Positions 10,479 through 22,160 of a stretch of DNA of 64,000 nucleotides are shown here, piece by piece; position 1 is the stretch's first letter; the number at the start of each line of letters is the position of its first letter. The notes under the pieces were generated by a model that saw nothing but the letters and a program-made list of their open reading frames with translations, was not told the origin of the DNA and searched no databases. The DNA lies in NCBI GenBank assembly GCA_022410635.1, contig JAJVDF010000193.1, positions 984,895 to 1,048,894 of the forward strand, given 5' to 3'. Source of the stretch: Tretioscincus oriximinensis. Taxonomy: Eukaryota > Chordata > Lepidosauria > Squamata > Gymnophthalmidae. Made by a program: the position numbers and the translations under genes.

Positions 10479-13400
10479 TAACCATAAAAACATAACTTTC
10501 TTTATGAAACATTTTATGGTGGTGGTCTCAGTAACACCATGTTCAATGTACGCCTTNATTTTCCTATATGATTGTATTATTTTATTTTGGTACTAGTGAG
10601 AGCTTATTTATTTGCCCCCCAAATCATTTGTTTCCTCATTCATTATTTGCATGTCTNTCCCATCCTATGCATGAGGTCTTAAGGCTAGGTGCAACAAAAT
10701 TAATGCAAAAATATAATTGCAATTTGATTGATGAAAAACACTAGTAGAACCTCAAATACCAATGTCTGTGGGAGATATTATAAATTGCACTTTTTAAAAA
10801 ACAGGAAACCAGTCAAGTCTGGAAGTGTTTGAATTTTCTGCCTTGGGATGCTGTATCTGTGCACGATTTCATAAACAGCCCTGCATAGATTTTTCTGATT
10901 TTTTACATTTCAACCCACACCATAAGATTATATGATGAAAAGCAAACCAGAGAGCTGTTATCCATATAAAACATCAAAGACCCATATCTTTCTGTCCACC
11001 TGTTATTGCCAAAGCTTCAAGGACGTGAAACACAGAGATCGAAAAATACACATGCATCTTAAGAGGACTCTATTGGCTACTAACATTTATTAATAGCAAT
11101 AAAAGATCCTGTTTCTTTACCTTTGAGAGCAATAATGTCAACAGAAAGAAACTTTGCCTAGGTATTAAGAGCTGGATGCCTGTGTCCATTATTAATTTTT
11201 GAAAAAATGGAGTTATTAAATTTCTTGATCGTTTTTTGTACAGCTGCAAAGCTGAACACTGGTAAATAAAGAAAATGGCAATAATTGTAAAGAGAGCATT
11301 GTTTGACATTCCCGTTGCTTCGCTATAAGCTGGCTGTGCGCAGCAGTGTTTATCCTGGGCAGATAAAAAGCCTTGAGCAATGCAAATGAATGCCTCATTT
11401 TGAAAAATAAACAGAAATAAAGAAGGCACATTACAGAAAGGTAAATGTCATTGCAGTCACCTGTAGGGCAATGAGTCAGCTCTAAAACTTCTCATGTCTC
11501 TGCACACATTCTGCAGACACCTTCTCCTGGGGCTGCGTTACAATAACATCCCACCCTAGGATAATGCTTGCCACTTCCAACTCCATTTGCAAATATGATT
11601 AGACAGAGTGGTGTCAGCTTTACCTCAACCAATTTCAGCCTGATGCCATTTTGGTTCAATCAGATGTCAATCATAGAAGTCTGGGCTTACCTTTCCAGCC
11701 AGAAGTCAGTCTCTTCTTGGAGACCCTTCCGATGGGGCAAACTAATGGGACATTGGCGCAAATGAACTGTGGGTAACCTTTTTTCGAATTGCTATCCTGT
11801 CATCTAGAGTTATTGGGCAATAAATTTTTATTGTCTTGGATTATTTTTACGATTGCAGAACAGGTCCATTATGTAACAGCATGGAATTTATTATCATTTA
11901 TTTATTTACTCATAAGGGGCACATACAGAGTAATGTAAAAGGAATGTCCACATAGAAGTCAGGTGGGCCACAGTAGAAACTATTCTGCCCCCCCAAGCTA
12001 CTTCTCTATTTGGGTGTCATTTACTTGCTAGGGACAGAAGGTAAAACTCTCAAAAGTCATTCAAACAAAAGGGTTTATTTTAAAATGTAAAAATAAAGGT
12101 AGAAAACTGTTCCCTCCCAAGTCCTTTTTAAATACTTGCTTTCAGGTTTCTTGGAGCTCTATCTGTTTCTTTCACAACTTTGACTTCTTTAAGAGTCTGT
12201 TTCACCATGTTGACATTTGAAGCTTGCTCTTCTCCAGCTCTGCTACACCCAAAATGAAACTTAACTGGNGAGGGGAGGAGATATAACTGAACTTAAGGAC
12301 CTCCCTTCAGAATCCTTAAAGGGATAATGTCTAAATAGGGTTCCCTCCCAAAATAACTAAACAGAAACAACTAAGTCCCACTCTAAACTATAGGGAGAGC
12401 TGGATAAAATAAAAAGGGGATTAATAAAGGTCTCTGGGGGCATGACAGACACACTATAAAAGCAGTTAAAGTAGAACAGTTAAAATGGTGACAGTGGTTT
12501 CAATAAAAGATGATATAGCTGGATCAGTCGACAGCTAAGATGAACAAATGCATCTTAATTAGGCATCTGAACATGTATGGGTGCTGATGATCTCTGAGGG
12601 CTACCACAGAGAATGTATCCACAACCTTTTGGTTATTGAAGGTGATGAAAGTGTGAAGAGAGCCTTATTGGAAGACCTTGGTGTGCAGTCAAATCCTTAT
12701 GGGAGGTTATGACTATGGCGTTAGCTACTTTGGATTTGTCCTAATGACAAAGTCATTATTTCTTCTAATGTGAATCAGCTTTACTGCATACTCCCTGGTT
12801 TCCTGGTTTCTCTTCGCTGAGCAGCATAACACAACTTCTCATTCAACAAATTATTATTTGAGCCAAACCTGGTTATCCAAAAATTAGACTTGCAAACCCA
12901 TACTGTATTAATTGGTACAAATTTCGTATAATTTAAGAAGCTCGTATAGGGGACAGCAATCGCTGTGTTTGGAAGCCTGTGCTTTGGGTTGAAATGGATT
13001 AAATGCAATGGCAGGAAACCAAACTGAATCTCTACTGAATGTCTGGTTCTTTCCCCCTTCACTCTTGCTTTCCAGCCTACCTTTCATATTTCTTTTAAAT
13101 TAATGTTTCGTGTTGATTGCTATTTTGTATAAATTGTTAGCAAACAGAAATGGAAATTTGTCTATTAGCGAGGGTGGTGTTGTGTTACTTTTTGCTGAAA
13201 TATTGCAGTATTACTCCGACGTATTCCTTTTCACAAGTCAGGCTAAAAAAGTAAGGAAGGTGATGGGAAAACATTAAAAGAAAAAATAAATAAATAAACT
13301 AGAAATACGGATGTTGCCATAAAAACCTTCAAGAAATTGCCTGAGGCAAAGCTCTGTCCAGTGTAATAAGTTTGGCAGTGTTACTTCAGGGATGATCAGT

Positions 13401-13661
13401 TTCCTGACACTTAAAGGCAATATGTAGAGTTACCGCTGCCTGGGGCTAAAAATATTTTTTCTCTCTGTCCCTCTATGGTCTCTGCACAAGCAGGGTTTAA
13501 AATATTTTTTTATATTCTTCTATGAGTCATACACATACAATGGTTGAGACTTGCGACAAAACGCTGCACTGTGGTTACTAAGAAGAATGTTCTTGTTCAA
13601 GAATTTAGTTAACAATAAACCCCAAAAATAACATATTAAAATGTGAAAGTAGAGAAGAGAG
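10479..13661. other. Repeat-poor, AT-rich intergenic sequence
   Basis: No gene is supported. The stretch contains the candidate conserved block listed at 11040-11450. Around 11940-12420 there is moderately complex unique sequence. From 12780 to 13560 the sequence is AT-rich with no recognised repeat; short frames there have no domain. Confidence 0.45.
11040..11450. other. Candidate conserved non-coding element
   Basis: This block has the look of an ancient enhancer-type element. It is AT-rich but not low in complexity, with several homeodomain-type core words (TTATTAAT, ATTATTAATT) and near-octamer words such as ATGCAAATG, and no visible repeat ends. Frames on the minus strand have no domain and no splice context. 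This is judged by eye only; nothing but a cross-species alignment can prove it. Confidence 0.2.
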
Positions 13662-14036
13662 TAGACTGACCAGATTTTCTGAGACCCAAACTATAGCAAT
13701 TAATATTCATGCTAATTCATGAATATGCAAATCATCACCAACACGCATACCCCCTCGAAATCCCCTGCCAGGAAATCCATGAAACACATGAGAATTTTTT
13801 GAAGTGCGCGATAATATTTTGAAGTGTGTTAGAAATTTGCATTTTTATTTTTATTTATTGAGGGAGGGTGCTTTCATGAGCTGGCCTCAGTTCCTAGAGC
13901 CCCCTAATGGTGGTGCAGTGATTTTTTAAAAAATTCCTCAGCAAAAAATTAGGAAATTGTCCTTCCCCCAGGAAGGGTGGGGTAAATAGTCCAAAACCGG
14001 GTTTTCCCCCCNAAAAGGGGTCATCTGGTCAGCCAA
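13662..14036 (+). mobile_element. TA-flanked MITE, long form
   Basis: It starts TAGACTGACCAGATTTTCTG and ends GGGGTCATCTGGTCAGCC. The two ends are imperfect inverted repeats built on CTGACCAGAT. The interior words (GCTAATTCATGAATATGCAAAT, GAGGGAGGGTG, GAGCTGGCC, GCCCCCTAATGGTGGTGCAG) recur in order in the copies at 15.2 and 39.4 kb. It carries an ATGCAAAT octamer (13725-13732) and a weaker CTCF-like core on the minus strand (13897-13910). It has no coding capacity. TA at the ends suggests Tc1/mariner-type target choice, but the superfamily is not proven. Confidence 0.75.
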
Positions 14037-14530
14037 AGAAGAGAGAACAGTTTCCCCCCTTTCCTAGCCAAAGATTAGCTTAAAGTGGTGCATCTTCAAG
14101 AGCTTATCAGATGACCCCTTTTTTGGGGGGGGGGGGGGTTGAAAACCCAGTTTTGGGATGCCTCCCAGTTTTTGCTGAGGAAAATCTTTTCAAAAAAAGA
14201 TTTTTTTTCAAAAAAAAAGTTGTTTTTTTTTTCTGAGGAAAAAACAGGAGGCATGCCCAAAACAGGTTTTCAACCCCTCATAAAAGGAGTCATCTGGTCA
14301 GGCTATAATGAATACAGAGATGGTGATTGCCACATCTCAAGTGGGAAACTATTCCATAGTCTACCACTGAGAATGCCTTTCCCGAGTTTTAATCTTCTTT
14401 GCTACTGAATCTGGTGGGTACCAANGGGAAGGCCTCCTCTGCAGATCTTAAGGCACACACAGGTTGATATGGGAGAAGGTGTTCCTTTAGATATTTGGAC
14501 GCCAAGTTATTTAGAGCTTTATATTAATAT
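14037..14530 (-). mobile_element. L2-type LINE 3' fragment, split by a fold-back MITE
   Basis: The pieces 14037-14099 and 14306-14530 together follow the L2 copy at 59.4 kb: TTCCTAGCCAAAGATTAG, GCATCTTCAAGA, then TGGTGATTGCC, ACTATTCCATAG, GAAGGCCTCCTCTGCAGATCTTAAGGCAC, GGTTGATATGG and GCCAAGTTATTTAGAGC. The orientation is minus. The MITE at 14100-14305 sits between the halves, so it inserted after the L2. Confidence 0.7.
14100..14305. mobile_element. TA-flanked MITE, fold-back form
   Basis: A long hairpin. The left arm has CAGATGACCCCTTTTTTGGGG, GTTGAAAACCCAGTTTTGGG and ATGCCTCCCAGTTTTTGCTGAGG. The right arm has the reverse complement order, ending GGAGTCATCTGGTCAGGCTA. Its left tip has decayed (GCTTATCAG instead of GGCTGACCAG). 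It lies inside an L2 fragment. No ORF. Confidence 0.8.
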
Positions 14531-15207
14531 CCTGAAAAACAGAGTAGTTATTAACATTTATAGAGGGTTCCAACTCTCAGGCTGTGTTTACATACAGAAA
14601 CAAAATCAGTTTTTTAAGAAAACATCTTAGGACCCTTGTGAAACCTTTATTCCCAGTTCATCTTCACCTCCTTGTCAGCAGAGCTCCAAACCCAGCAGGG
14701 TCTGTGTTGGAAAGAATTTGACAAACTTTGTTAAGTAATTAACATGGAGGGATATATTAGTTGTATCATCTTAAAGGTCAACAATATGGGCAGATGAAGA
14801 AAGTGTATGACTGATTATCCTAATAAAATTCTCAANTTCTGTTCATTTTTTTACAAGTTTTTTTTTCTTTTTAAATAACCAACACCGTCTCCCTCACAAT
14901 ATTCAACATTTTCCCCACACCACAGTAAAAACCTTGTTGACTATGTGGTCGCAGAAGTACTGTGGTTTTTTGTTTTTACATTTACGGTAGCACAAGCTAT
15001 ACATAGTAGACAATTCTGGTAAGTATTTATCTCATTTTTCTGTGGTGTGAAAGATAAATTATCACTGGAGCCACTTGTTCTGCAACTGAAACGACATATT
15101 AAAAACAGCAGACAGAGATCAAAGGCTAATGAGGCATTACGAGTAATAAAAAGAATTATGGGAGTCTGATAGTTTTCAAAGTCTGGCGGGATATTACTGT
15201 CTCTCAG

Positions 15208-16107
15208 TAGACTGACCAGATTTTCTGAAGCCAAAACTGGGGTAATTAATATCATGCTAATTTATATATTNGTGAATATGCAAATCACCCACCAACATAC
15301 ACACACACCCAAAATCCCCACACAAGAAATCCGTGACGCATGTGAGAATTTTTTGAAGTGTGTGAGATTTTTTTCAAAGTATGTGAGATATTTGCATTTT
15401 TTTAAAAAATTTTACTGAGAGGAGGGTANNTTCAGGAGCTGGACCCAGTTGCCAGAGCCCCCTAGTGGTGGTGCAGTGACTGAAAAAAATAGAAAATAAA
15501 ATCCTGAGCAAAATATGTGTCAGGTCCGAAGGCTGCTGATCTGTTTTCCCACCAGGCGGCAGCTCCAGGCAGACTATTAATGTACTGGGGACAGCTGTCC
15601 ACAGACACGTTATAAAACCCCTGTGGCACACTCAGTCCCACAATAGGGTCAAACAAGTTCAAAGGAGTACACACAAGAGTAATCAGGAAACAAGCCAGGT
15701 CAGTACCAAGAAACGTGGAACAAAACTGTTAGGAGCAAGATATAGACAAGGTCAGGTTACAATCCAGGGTCCAATACCACAGGCTAAACAAACACAATCT
15801 CAGAGACCAGATTACTAATTGCTTCCAGCAAAGTACAGCCTTGAGCACCTGGTTTATATATGTCTGCTGAGCTCTGATTGCTGATGAGAACCAGCAGCTT
15901 CATCCAGGAGTGCTGACTCATCAGGGAGTGGATCTTGAGGATTGATATTGGCCTCAAGATTCTTCATCCGAAAGCTCACAGCTCTGCAATGCATGGCTGG
16001 TCATGACAATATGGGGAAATCACATGCACACACACACAGTGGGGTGGGGTAGACATTCCAAAACTGGTTTCAACTCCCCCCCAAAGAGGGGTCATCTGGT
16101 CAGTCTA
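15208..16107 (+). mobile_element. TA-flanked MITE, long form, interrupted by a solo LTR
   Basis: It starts TAGACTGACCAGATTTTCTG (15208) and ends GGGGTCATCTGGTCAGTCTA (16107). The interior matches the long copies at 13.7 and 39.4 kb, including an ATGCAAAT octamer at 15278-15285 and GAGCCCCCTAGTGGTGG at 15455-15471. The insertion 15518-16008 is a solo LTR; without it and its duplicated 5-bp target the element is about 400 bp. A short CA repeat lies at 16022-16038. Confidence 0.75.
15513..16013 (-). mobile_element. Solo LTR, Gypsy-like, with 5-bp target duplication
   Basis: The body is 15518-16008 (491 bp). On the minus strand it begins TGTCATGACC and ends GGACCTGACA, the TG...CA ends of LTRs. 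It is flanked by ATATG on both sides (15513-15517 and 16009-16013), a perfect 5-bp duplication. On the minus strand a TATATAAA box lies near 15860, and downstream come repeated GACC/GGACT-type words of the kind seen in squamate Gypsy LTRs. No internal gag-pol sequence is present, so it arose by LTR-LTR recombination. Frames crossing it are not genes. Confidence 0.85.
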
Positions 16108-16113
16108 GTTCTC

Positions 16114-16990
16114 AACAGAGTTTTGGCTTCTGCCTGTAGAACTCTAAATACCATTAATTCTTCAACTCCATTAGAAGAGTGAGGGGCATTTGATCTTCAT
16201 ATTCTTATCCCACCGCTAATGCACTTTTCAAGCCAAGAACATTAATGATGGGGGAACAGATAGATTAGTGTGTCAACAATCCCACCTGGGAAGCTGGTAT
16301 GCATCTGCCGTGATCATAGTCAATGTAAAATCCTGTGCTCAGCTTACTTCAATTTCAATTTTGCTAGTGACTTTCATACTTCAAGGTCTATGATTTTTAT
16401 GAATGACAGATAATGCCTAATATTTGTGCAGCTACACTCTTGCTCTGAAGTAAAGTATTGGAAATACAGGGCGCAGTTCATCAGTAAATAAAAGAAGAGA
16501 ATTTTCCCTCCATTTACTGATGAATTGAATGCTTTCCAGTGCCTGATACTGCAAGTGTAATTGCACAGAAACAGCTTCCCAGACNTCTGGAAAAAGGAAG
16601 GACAAATTGAAGTGTTTTGGGGAAAAAGTTATTATGAATTTGTACTGCGAGGGACAATAGGAGCAAATATGTGGGAGAAGATTGAACCACTGGGCAGATT
16701 TTAAGTGTGCTGTGTGTGAAGGCTGAGGAACTCCTTCTTTTTAACAAAACTTGGGTAGGATTTTAGACTTGAGAAGNGACTGTTTCATCCAGTCAAAAAT
16801 CAGAGTGGGTAGGAACAGTGTAGGAGCCCTGGAAGGAAGGAGTGCTGGAATCCACAAACAAAGCTGAGGAAGGAATATATTGGTCAGAAACTCCAGTTAT
16901 GTCAGGAGGAAAGACAAACTAACTTAATCCAAACTCCATCACCTTTCTCTCAAACTGTTTTTTTAAACAACAGTTGGAACAGAACTCAAG
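16114..16990. other. Unassigned intergenic sequence
   Basis: No gene or recognised repeat. The minus-strand frame at 16514-16747 has no known domain. Confidence 0.45.
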
Positions 16991-16992
16991 AG

Positions 16993-17812
16993 TTCACAAG
17001 GACAGAAGAGTTAGGACAAGTGTTGCTTCCCCAGAGGATCACTGTTTTACAAAATTCACATCCAGAGGAAGATGTGATAGCTAGCAGCCTGGATAGCTTT
17101 CAGATAGAATTTTAAAAATTCATAGAAGACAGATGCATCGATAGCTATTAGGATGAAAAAACAGGCAGTATTCCTCAAAACCATTTGCAGGGAGTTGAGA
17201 ACAGGTGGTAGAGGGGTTGCCTTCTTCTGCTTGAGGCTGTCCTAATGCAATTGAATGGCCACTGTGCACAGGGCTAGATTTGGGGTATATGACATCCTGG
17301 GCTCCAAAAACATTTACGCCCCCCCCCCCCCGAACGCTTCCAGGCAGGACAGGAAGTGATGCCATTTCTGTGGCAGGGCAGGAAATGATGTCGCTCTGGG
17401 TGCCATTCCCGGAAGCAGATTCTAGAAATGACATCATTTGTCCAATGCTACCATTTGCCTCCTACTCTCATCTACCTATGCAGGGTCTGCAGTAGCAGCC
17501 CAGGGCAGACAGGCAAAGCAGCGCATGCAGAGCAACAATACAATGGTTCATGGTGGCAGTGGCTCATGGTGGTGACTTGGACATGTACAGTACATGTCTG
17601 CTGCTGCTGGGACATGCCCAGTAGACGCAACTGGGAGAAATTTAAATTTAAACNGCTGGCAATTTGCTGCCCCCAATAAACGGCCACCAACNTGCTGCCC
17701 AGGGCTTTAGCCCTTGTAGCCCCTGCCCAAGATTTGACTCTGACTGTGCAAGACAATGCTGGACTAGATGGGCTGTGGCTTCTCAGCAGGACTCCTCTTA
17801 TGTTCTTATGTA
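16993..17812 (+). mobile_element. CR1-family LINE 3' end, old, split by a hAT element
   Basis: The piece 16993-17268 follows the CR1 3' end order (AGAAGAGTTAGGACAAG, CAGAGGATCACTG, GATAGCTAGCAGCCTGGATAG, ACAGGCAGTATTCCT, CATTTGCAGGGAGT, AATTGAATGGCCACTGTG). The piece 17751-17812 holds the tail (GGACTAGATGGGCTGTGGC, CTCTTATGTTCTTATG). The 474-bp element between them has an 8-bp target duplication. Divergence is high, so this is an older CR1 than that at 7.5 kb. Confidence 0.75.
17261..17750. mobile_element. hAT-type non-autonomous element with perfect 8-bp TSD
   Basis: The element (17269-17742) is flanked by ACTGTGCA on both sides (17261-17268, 17743-17750). It begins CAGGGCTAGATTTGGGG, and the reverse complement of its end begins CAGAGTCAAATCTTGGG. 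These are imperfect terminal inverted repeats of the CAGRG type seen in hAT elements. The interior includes a C-run (17320-17331) and repeated TGAYGTCRY-like words, but no transposase. It sits inside an old CR1, which gives the order of insertion. Confidence 0.8.
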
Positions 17813-19498
17813 AGTGTTCAAAAGCAGGACATTTCTCAAATTTTTCAGAAATAAATGCAGAAGCAGGACAAAGTATCATTTAGCAGGCAGTGTCCTGCTA
17901 AATACTGACGTTTGTTAAGCCTTACCTGAATGTGGAAGACTAATAGCACAGGTACTTCAATATGAGTGTATATTTGTCTCTGTGTATACGAAGTAATATT
18001 ACCTCATGAAGTAATATTAGGTACAACACAAATTGTAAGTCAAACACCTTTATTTTCCATTTCCAAGATAAACATATTCTTCTTATTACTTTGGTGTACA
18101 CAACAATTGAAACAAAATCCCCCCTCCCTGTGAGTGATCTTCATATTTTTGGAAACTGCTCTTTCTTCCTTTAAGTTATGCATAGCCTATTTCCCCCAAC
18201 AATTATGAATGTGCTTTCTTGATGTTATTAAAAAAGAAGTTGAGACAGCCATTTTTAAATGGTTTCTCCTTATGCAGAATTTTAGCAGGTTGCGCCACTC
18301 GTAGGGCTTAAGCAACGTTGAGAAGATGTCCATCTCTTTTCTTAGGATATATAATATAAGCAAGATAAACAAAGCCTGAGTGACGCATAAGAATTTATGA
18401 GCTGGACTTCGGCTTCTGTCAAGTAAAAGACAGATGCTGTAGTCCATGAAATTTGTCAAGCTCTTTGATCAGATATAAAGCCAAATATAGTAAGGCAATC
18501 ATAGACTGCCTTCTAATTTATGTGGAAAGCTGAAGGCAAAGATTAAATATTAGCTTAAAATGAATCAGCATAGTTGTAAAATAGTCCAGTCTTTTAGTAA
18601 ANAAGTTATTACAACTGTGCTATAAACTACTAAATACTTCTTTTTTCCTCTTCCTTCCTTCTTTCCCCACTTGAGTTTGATTCAACAGTTATCGAATGAA
18701 ACTGAATTTAAGACATAAATGATTTGTTTATTTTGATTTCAAGAAAGTTGTAGTGCAGTTTTGGCAATTCGGGGACCTTATTAAATTTCAGTCAAGAGAT
18801 GTTATTAAAGCTACAAATAGTTTCCATTAGTGTTTAAGAGAGGGATTTTTTTCAATTATAAGCATCTGAAGCACACTGAAGACTTTTATATACTGCCTTT
18901 TTAATTAAAGAATGGACAAAGAAGGCAATCCTTCAATAGCCCAGCTATGTTATAGTCTAGAGCCGTGGTTCCCAATGTGGGGCCCATGCCCCAATGGAAC
19001 AAAATTTGATTTTTAAAGGGGCAATTCAAGAATGAGTTATTCACAAATACAGACTAGAAATATATATTGTGANGTACACATTTTTAAAATTAGATTTGGT
19101 CTTGCTTGGACCAAGTTAATGGTTTTTAGGCAAAAGAATTTTAGAGTTGCTTAGGTGGATCAGAGCTAAGAAAGGTTGGAAAACACTAGACAGTAAGCTT
19201 TTTCTGTCATTTACATGCTTGTGAATGGATTCTTGAATTATTTACATTATTTCAGCATAGCTCCTTGAAAAAAGAAACAAAAAGACCACTTTGTTTTAAA
19301 TTCATAGTGGCATTAGATACCTTGTGGCAAATGTACCACTCCTTTACAGGTATAAAAGTAATTTCTGAACAGGGCTGCCTTAGTACGTTGTTATGTGCCA
19401 AAATGGAAATGTGACACTGTAAATGAAAACACTTCCATTTGTGGGCCTCCNTTTGTCTGGGACATGCCATTCCTAGTTGCCGAGGAGAATGGGGATTA
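17813..19498. other. Unassigned AT-rich intergenic sequence
   Basis: No gene is supported. The minus-strand frame at 18187-18459 (90 codons) has no recognisable domain and no convincing splice context. The region 18480-18900 is AT-rich. The remainder is unique-looking. Confidence 0.45.
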
Positions 19499-20076
19499 AG
19501 AACATAAGAACATAAGAAGAGCCATACTGGATCAGGCCACAGCCCATCTAGTCCAGCGTTCTGTGTCACACTGAGGCCCACCAGATGTACCTGGGCAGCC
19601 TGAACAGAGGAAAGCAAAATATGCTGCTCCTGTTCATGACTCCCTGCAAATGGCACTTTAAGAATCCTGCCTGTTGCTCCATCCCTGAGGCGACATCCAG
19701 ACAACTATCCTAGTATCCCTTTATACCCTTGGTGTCCATAAACCTGTCCAGTCCTGTCTTGAAACTATCCAAGCTGCTAGCCACCACCACCTCTTCAGGA
19801 AGTAAATTCCACAGGCCGATGACCCTCTGGGTGAAAAAATACTTTCCTTTGTCTGTTCTCACTTTTCTACCCAACAGTTTCAAGGAGTGCCCTCTGGTCC
19901 TTGTGTTGTGTGATAGAGAAAACATTTTTCTCTATTCACCCTGTCGATCCCATGCATGATTTTGTACACTTCAATCAGATCACCCCTCAAACGTCTCCTT
20001 TCAGGGCTGAAGAGGCCCAAACGTTGCAGCCTTGCTTCGTAAGGGAGGTGCTCCAGACCCTTGATCATTTTTGTTG
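19499..20076 (-). mobile_element. CR1-family LINE 3' end
   Basis: Plus-strand words AAGAACATAAGAACATAAG (tail), GGATCAGGCCACAGCCCATC, CCAGATGTACCTGGGCAG and CCATCCCTGAGGCGACATCC lead into coding sequence. On the minus strand this reads LEHLPYEARLQRLGLFSPER, RRLRGDLIEVYKIMHGIDR, a frameshift near 19930, then FSLSHNTRTRGHSLKLLGRK and SLDSFKTGLDRFMDTKGIKG. It is 5'-truncated at 20076. It is close in sequence to the copy at 7.5 kb, which suggests the same subfamily. Confidence 0.88.
19710..20068 (-). pseudogene. CR1 ORF2 C-terminal remnant, frameshifted
   Basis: Two overlapping frames (19880-20068 and 19710-19925) carry consecutive parts of the CR1 C-terminus. A 1-bp difference in the T-run near 19927 (six T's at the 7.5-kb copy, five here) breaks the frame. 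The end DRFMDTKGIKGY is intact. No catalytic region is present. Confidence 0.8.
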
Positions 20077-20409
20077 GTATATGATACTAGACTGAGAATA
20101 ATACCAACAAACGCTTAACAACAAACTTGTCAAAGTTCAAAAAAATACCAAACAGGTGTACTCTATAACTATATACAACATATATTTCCTTCATATAAAC
20201 AAATAAGTAAGTATACATAGATTTCATACAGAGTATATTATATATTTCAATACAATAAAAAAACCAAAAAATATAGGGCTATCCCGTTCCCAGATAGACT
20301 TGGGATTCTTCTGGCCCTTAATATATAAATGTCAGCCACAGCTTTAGAGTAATTCTAAATGTGCTTTCAAGGAAGGATTCTCTTCTAAAAGCACTCCCAA
20401 CTCCTTCTC
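20077..20409. other. AT-rich unassigned block next to CR1 truncation point
   Basis: The CR1 homology stops abruptly at 20076, and very AT-rich sequence follows (many TATA and AATAC words). It may be the pre-insertion flank or an unrecognised element. No ORF. Confidence 0.4.
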
Positions 20410-20425
20410 GGGGGGGGGGGGGGGG
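20410..20425 (+). repeat. G homopolymer (16 bp)
   Basis: An uninterrupted G-run is followed by AGAG. It is a likely site of length error in the assembly. Confidence 0.9.
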
Positions 20426-21508
20426 AGAGTGCCTTGGTGAAAAAGGTTACTAAAACAAACCTTAAAACAAACAGAATGGAAATATGGAGGTGCCTTCCAA
20501 GTGTTTGGGTATAGTCAGACTCATGGCCAGAAGATTGACACAATAAGGCTTGACACAATAAGGCTTGGTCACACACATGCTTTTAAATCATTTTCAGTCC
20601 TGAAACACTTAAAAAACATTTCCAGTCCTGAACTTAAAAAAAGTTTTTACCCTAGTCTAGTTCTTCAGGTCAGCAGATATTTTAAAAGCATGTGGGTAAC
20701 CAGGGTATAAAAACTCCTTCTGAAACTGTTGCTGCTCTAGATATACCTAAACAATTCCAAACATTCTTCAGCAGTTTTAAAAATAATCTAAAGGACCAAG
20801 ATTTGGATAACAGGACTACTATTTCAGCAGATACATTTTATGGTAATGTGTAATATGGTGTTACCCATTTCTGTGGGATGACTGGAGGAAACAAAGTAAT
20901 GTACTGTGTAAGAGACAGCAGACTAAACAAAGACGGTGTGGAATGAACAGGAGGTTCTGCTGTCTAGATAGGTAGACTGAAGGGAGGACATGTAATAACA
21001 CAACTCATTCCAAAATCTTTAGGTGTCTCCAAAAGCTGCTTACTAGATTTTGGACATTATAAACACGTTTTCATGTAATCAAAACCCTTTGGAGGTGGCC
21101 TACGTCCNGACTGCTAATGGCTCCTTTATGGAGCAACGCTCTGCTCAGGGAATTTTGAAAATAAGAAATAATTCAAGCAGCTGGTGGAACATATATTCAC
21201 GTTGTACCAAAAACAGACATCATACTGGAATTGTAAGCGCTGGAGTTGCCAAGTGGTGACGTAAGGCAGACGAGAAATAAGTTGCGTCCCATTTTCGTTA
21301 CTTCTGGGAAGCTGCAGATGCTGACATTTGCCCAGGTGGATGGGATTCATTTAGCCCTCTTGATCCAAGGAGACAAACAAGCTGCCTGGCATCTGGGTTG
21401 CGTTATGATGAGGAACTTCCCGATGCAGGACAGTTCCAGGCTTTCGGACAAAGGGAAGATTGATCTCAAGCAAAGTCCATAGACAGGCATTTGATAGCTT
21501 TTGAACTT
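20426..21508. other. Unassigned intergenic sequence
   Basis: No gene or recognised repeat. A short direct repeat ACACAATAAGGCTTG occurs twice back to back at 20537-20567. Confidence 0.45.
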
Positions 21509-21512
21509 CATT

Positions 21513-21591
21513 TGTGTGAGAGTGTGTGTGTGTGTGATGTGAAAGAAAGAAAGAAAGAAAGAAAGAGAAAGAAAGAAAGAAAGAAAGAAAG

Positions 21592-21658
<67 letters not shown>

Positions 21659-21669
21659 GAAAAAGAAAA
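21513..21669 (+). repeat. Compound microsatellite (TG)n then (GAAA)n
   Basis: A short GT repeat (21517-21534) is followed by about 130 bp of GAAA units with a few GAGA interruptions (about 21540-21669). Long open frames on both strands here (KERKKERK or FLSFFLSF) are products of the repeat. Confidence 0.95.
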
Positions 21670-21829
21670 GCAACTTGGAACCTCCAGCCCTGGAGTTTTA
21701 AAGAAAAGAGAGAAATAAACATTCTCTAACGGTTTCCTTTTATGGCTGTCATGCTAGGGAATACAATTTAATGGGCAATGCTCCCTCCCCAAACATCTGC
21801 ACATTACGTGTTGGACCGTGAACATCCCT

Positions 21830-21850
21830 TTCTCTCTCTCTCTCTCTCTG
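21830..21850 (+). repeat. (TC)n microsatellite
   Basis: About ten TC units lie between CCCTT and TGTTTTAAAT. Confidence 0.9.
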
Positions 21851-22160
21851 TTTTAAATCTTTTTTAAATATCCCAGTTAGAGGGAGCCATGAATCAAAGG
21901 CAGTCATGTGATGGAGGGGAGGGACTGTGCTGGCCTCCAGCCAGTGGCAGAAGCTGATGGGTGGAACCAACAGGGCATGAAAAAAGACCCAAATGCTAAC
22001 GGATCCTTAAGCCTTGTGTGGCTCCTTATTTGGGATCTCCAGGAATGTAGTGGCTCCCTGGCTGGCTGCCCCCTTCCAACCTCCTCCTGCTCCAGACGGG
22101 GATCTGTTGCCTCACCCAGAGCAGATTCCTGCTGGGGTTGTAGGAATGCTAAGAAAGACC

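Noticed and set aside
15374..15674. Two minus-strand frames of 70-85 codons
   Set aside because: They lie in the solo LTR and the MITE around it; LTRs of this kind do not encode a protein.
18187..18459. 90-codon minus-strand frame considered as an exon
   Set aside because: No convincing splice sites at its edges and no recognisable domain; it could equally be unconserved noise.
21347..21722. Long frames of Phe/Leu/Ser or Lys/Glu repeats
   Set aside because: They are translations of the (GAAA)n microsatellite.
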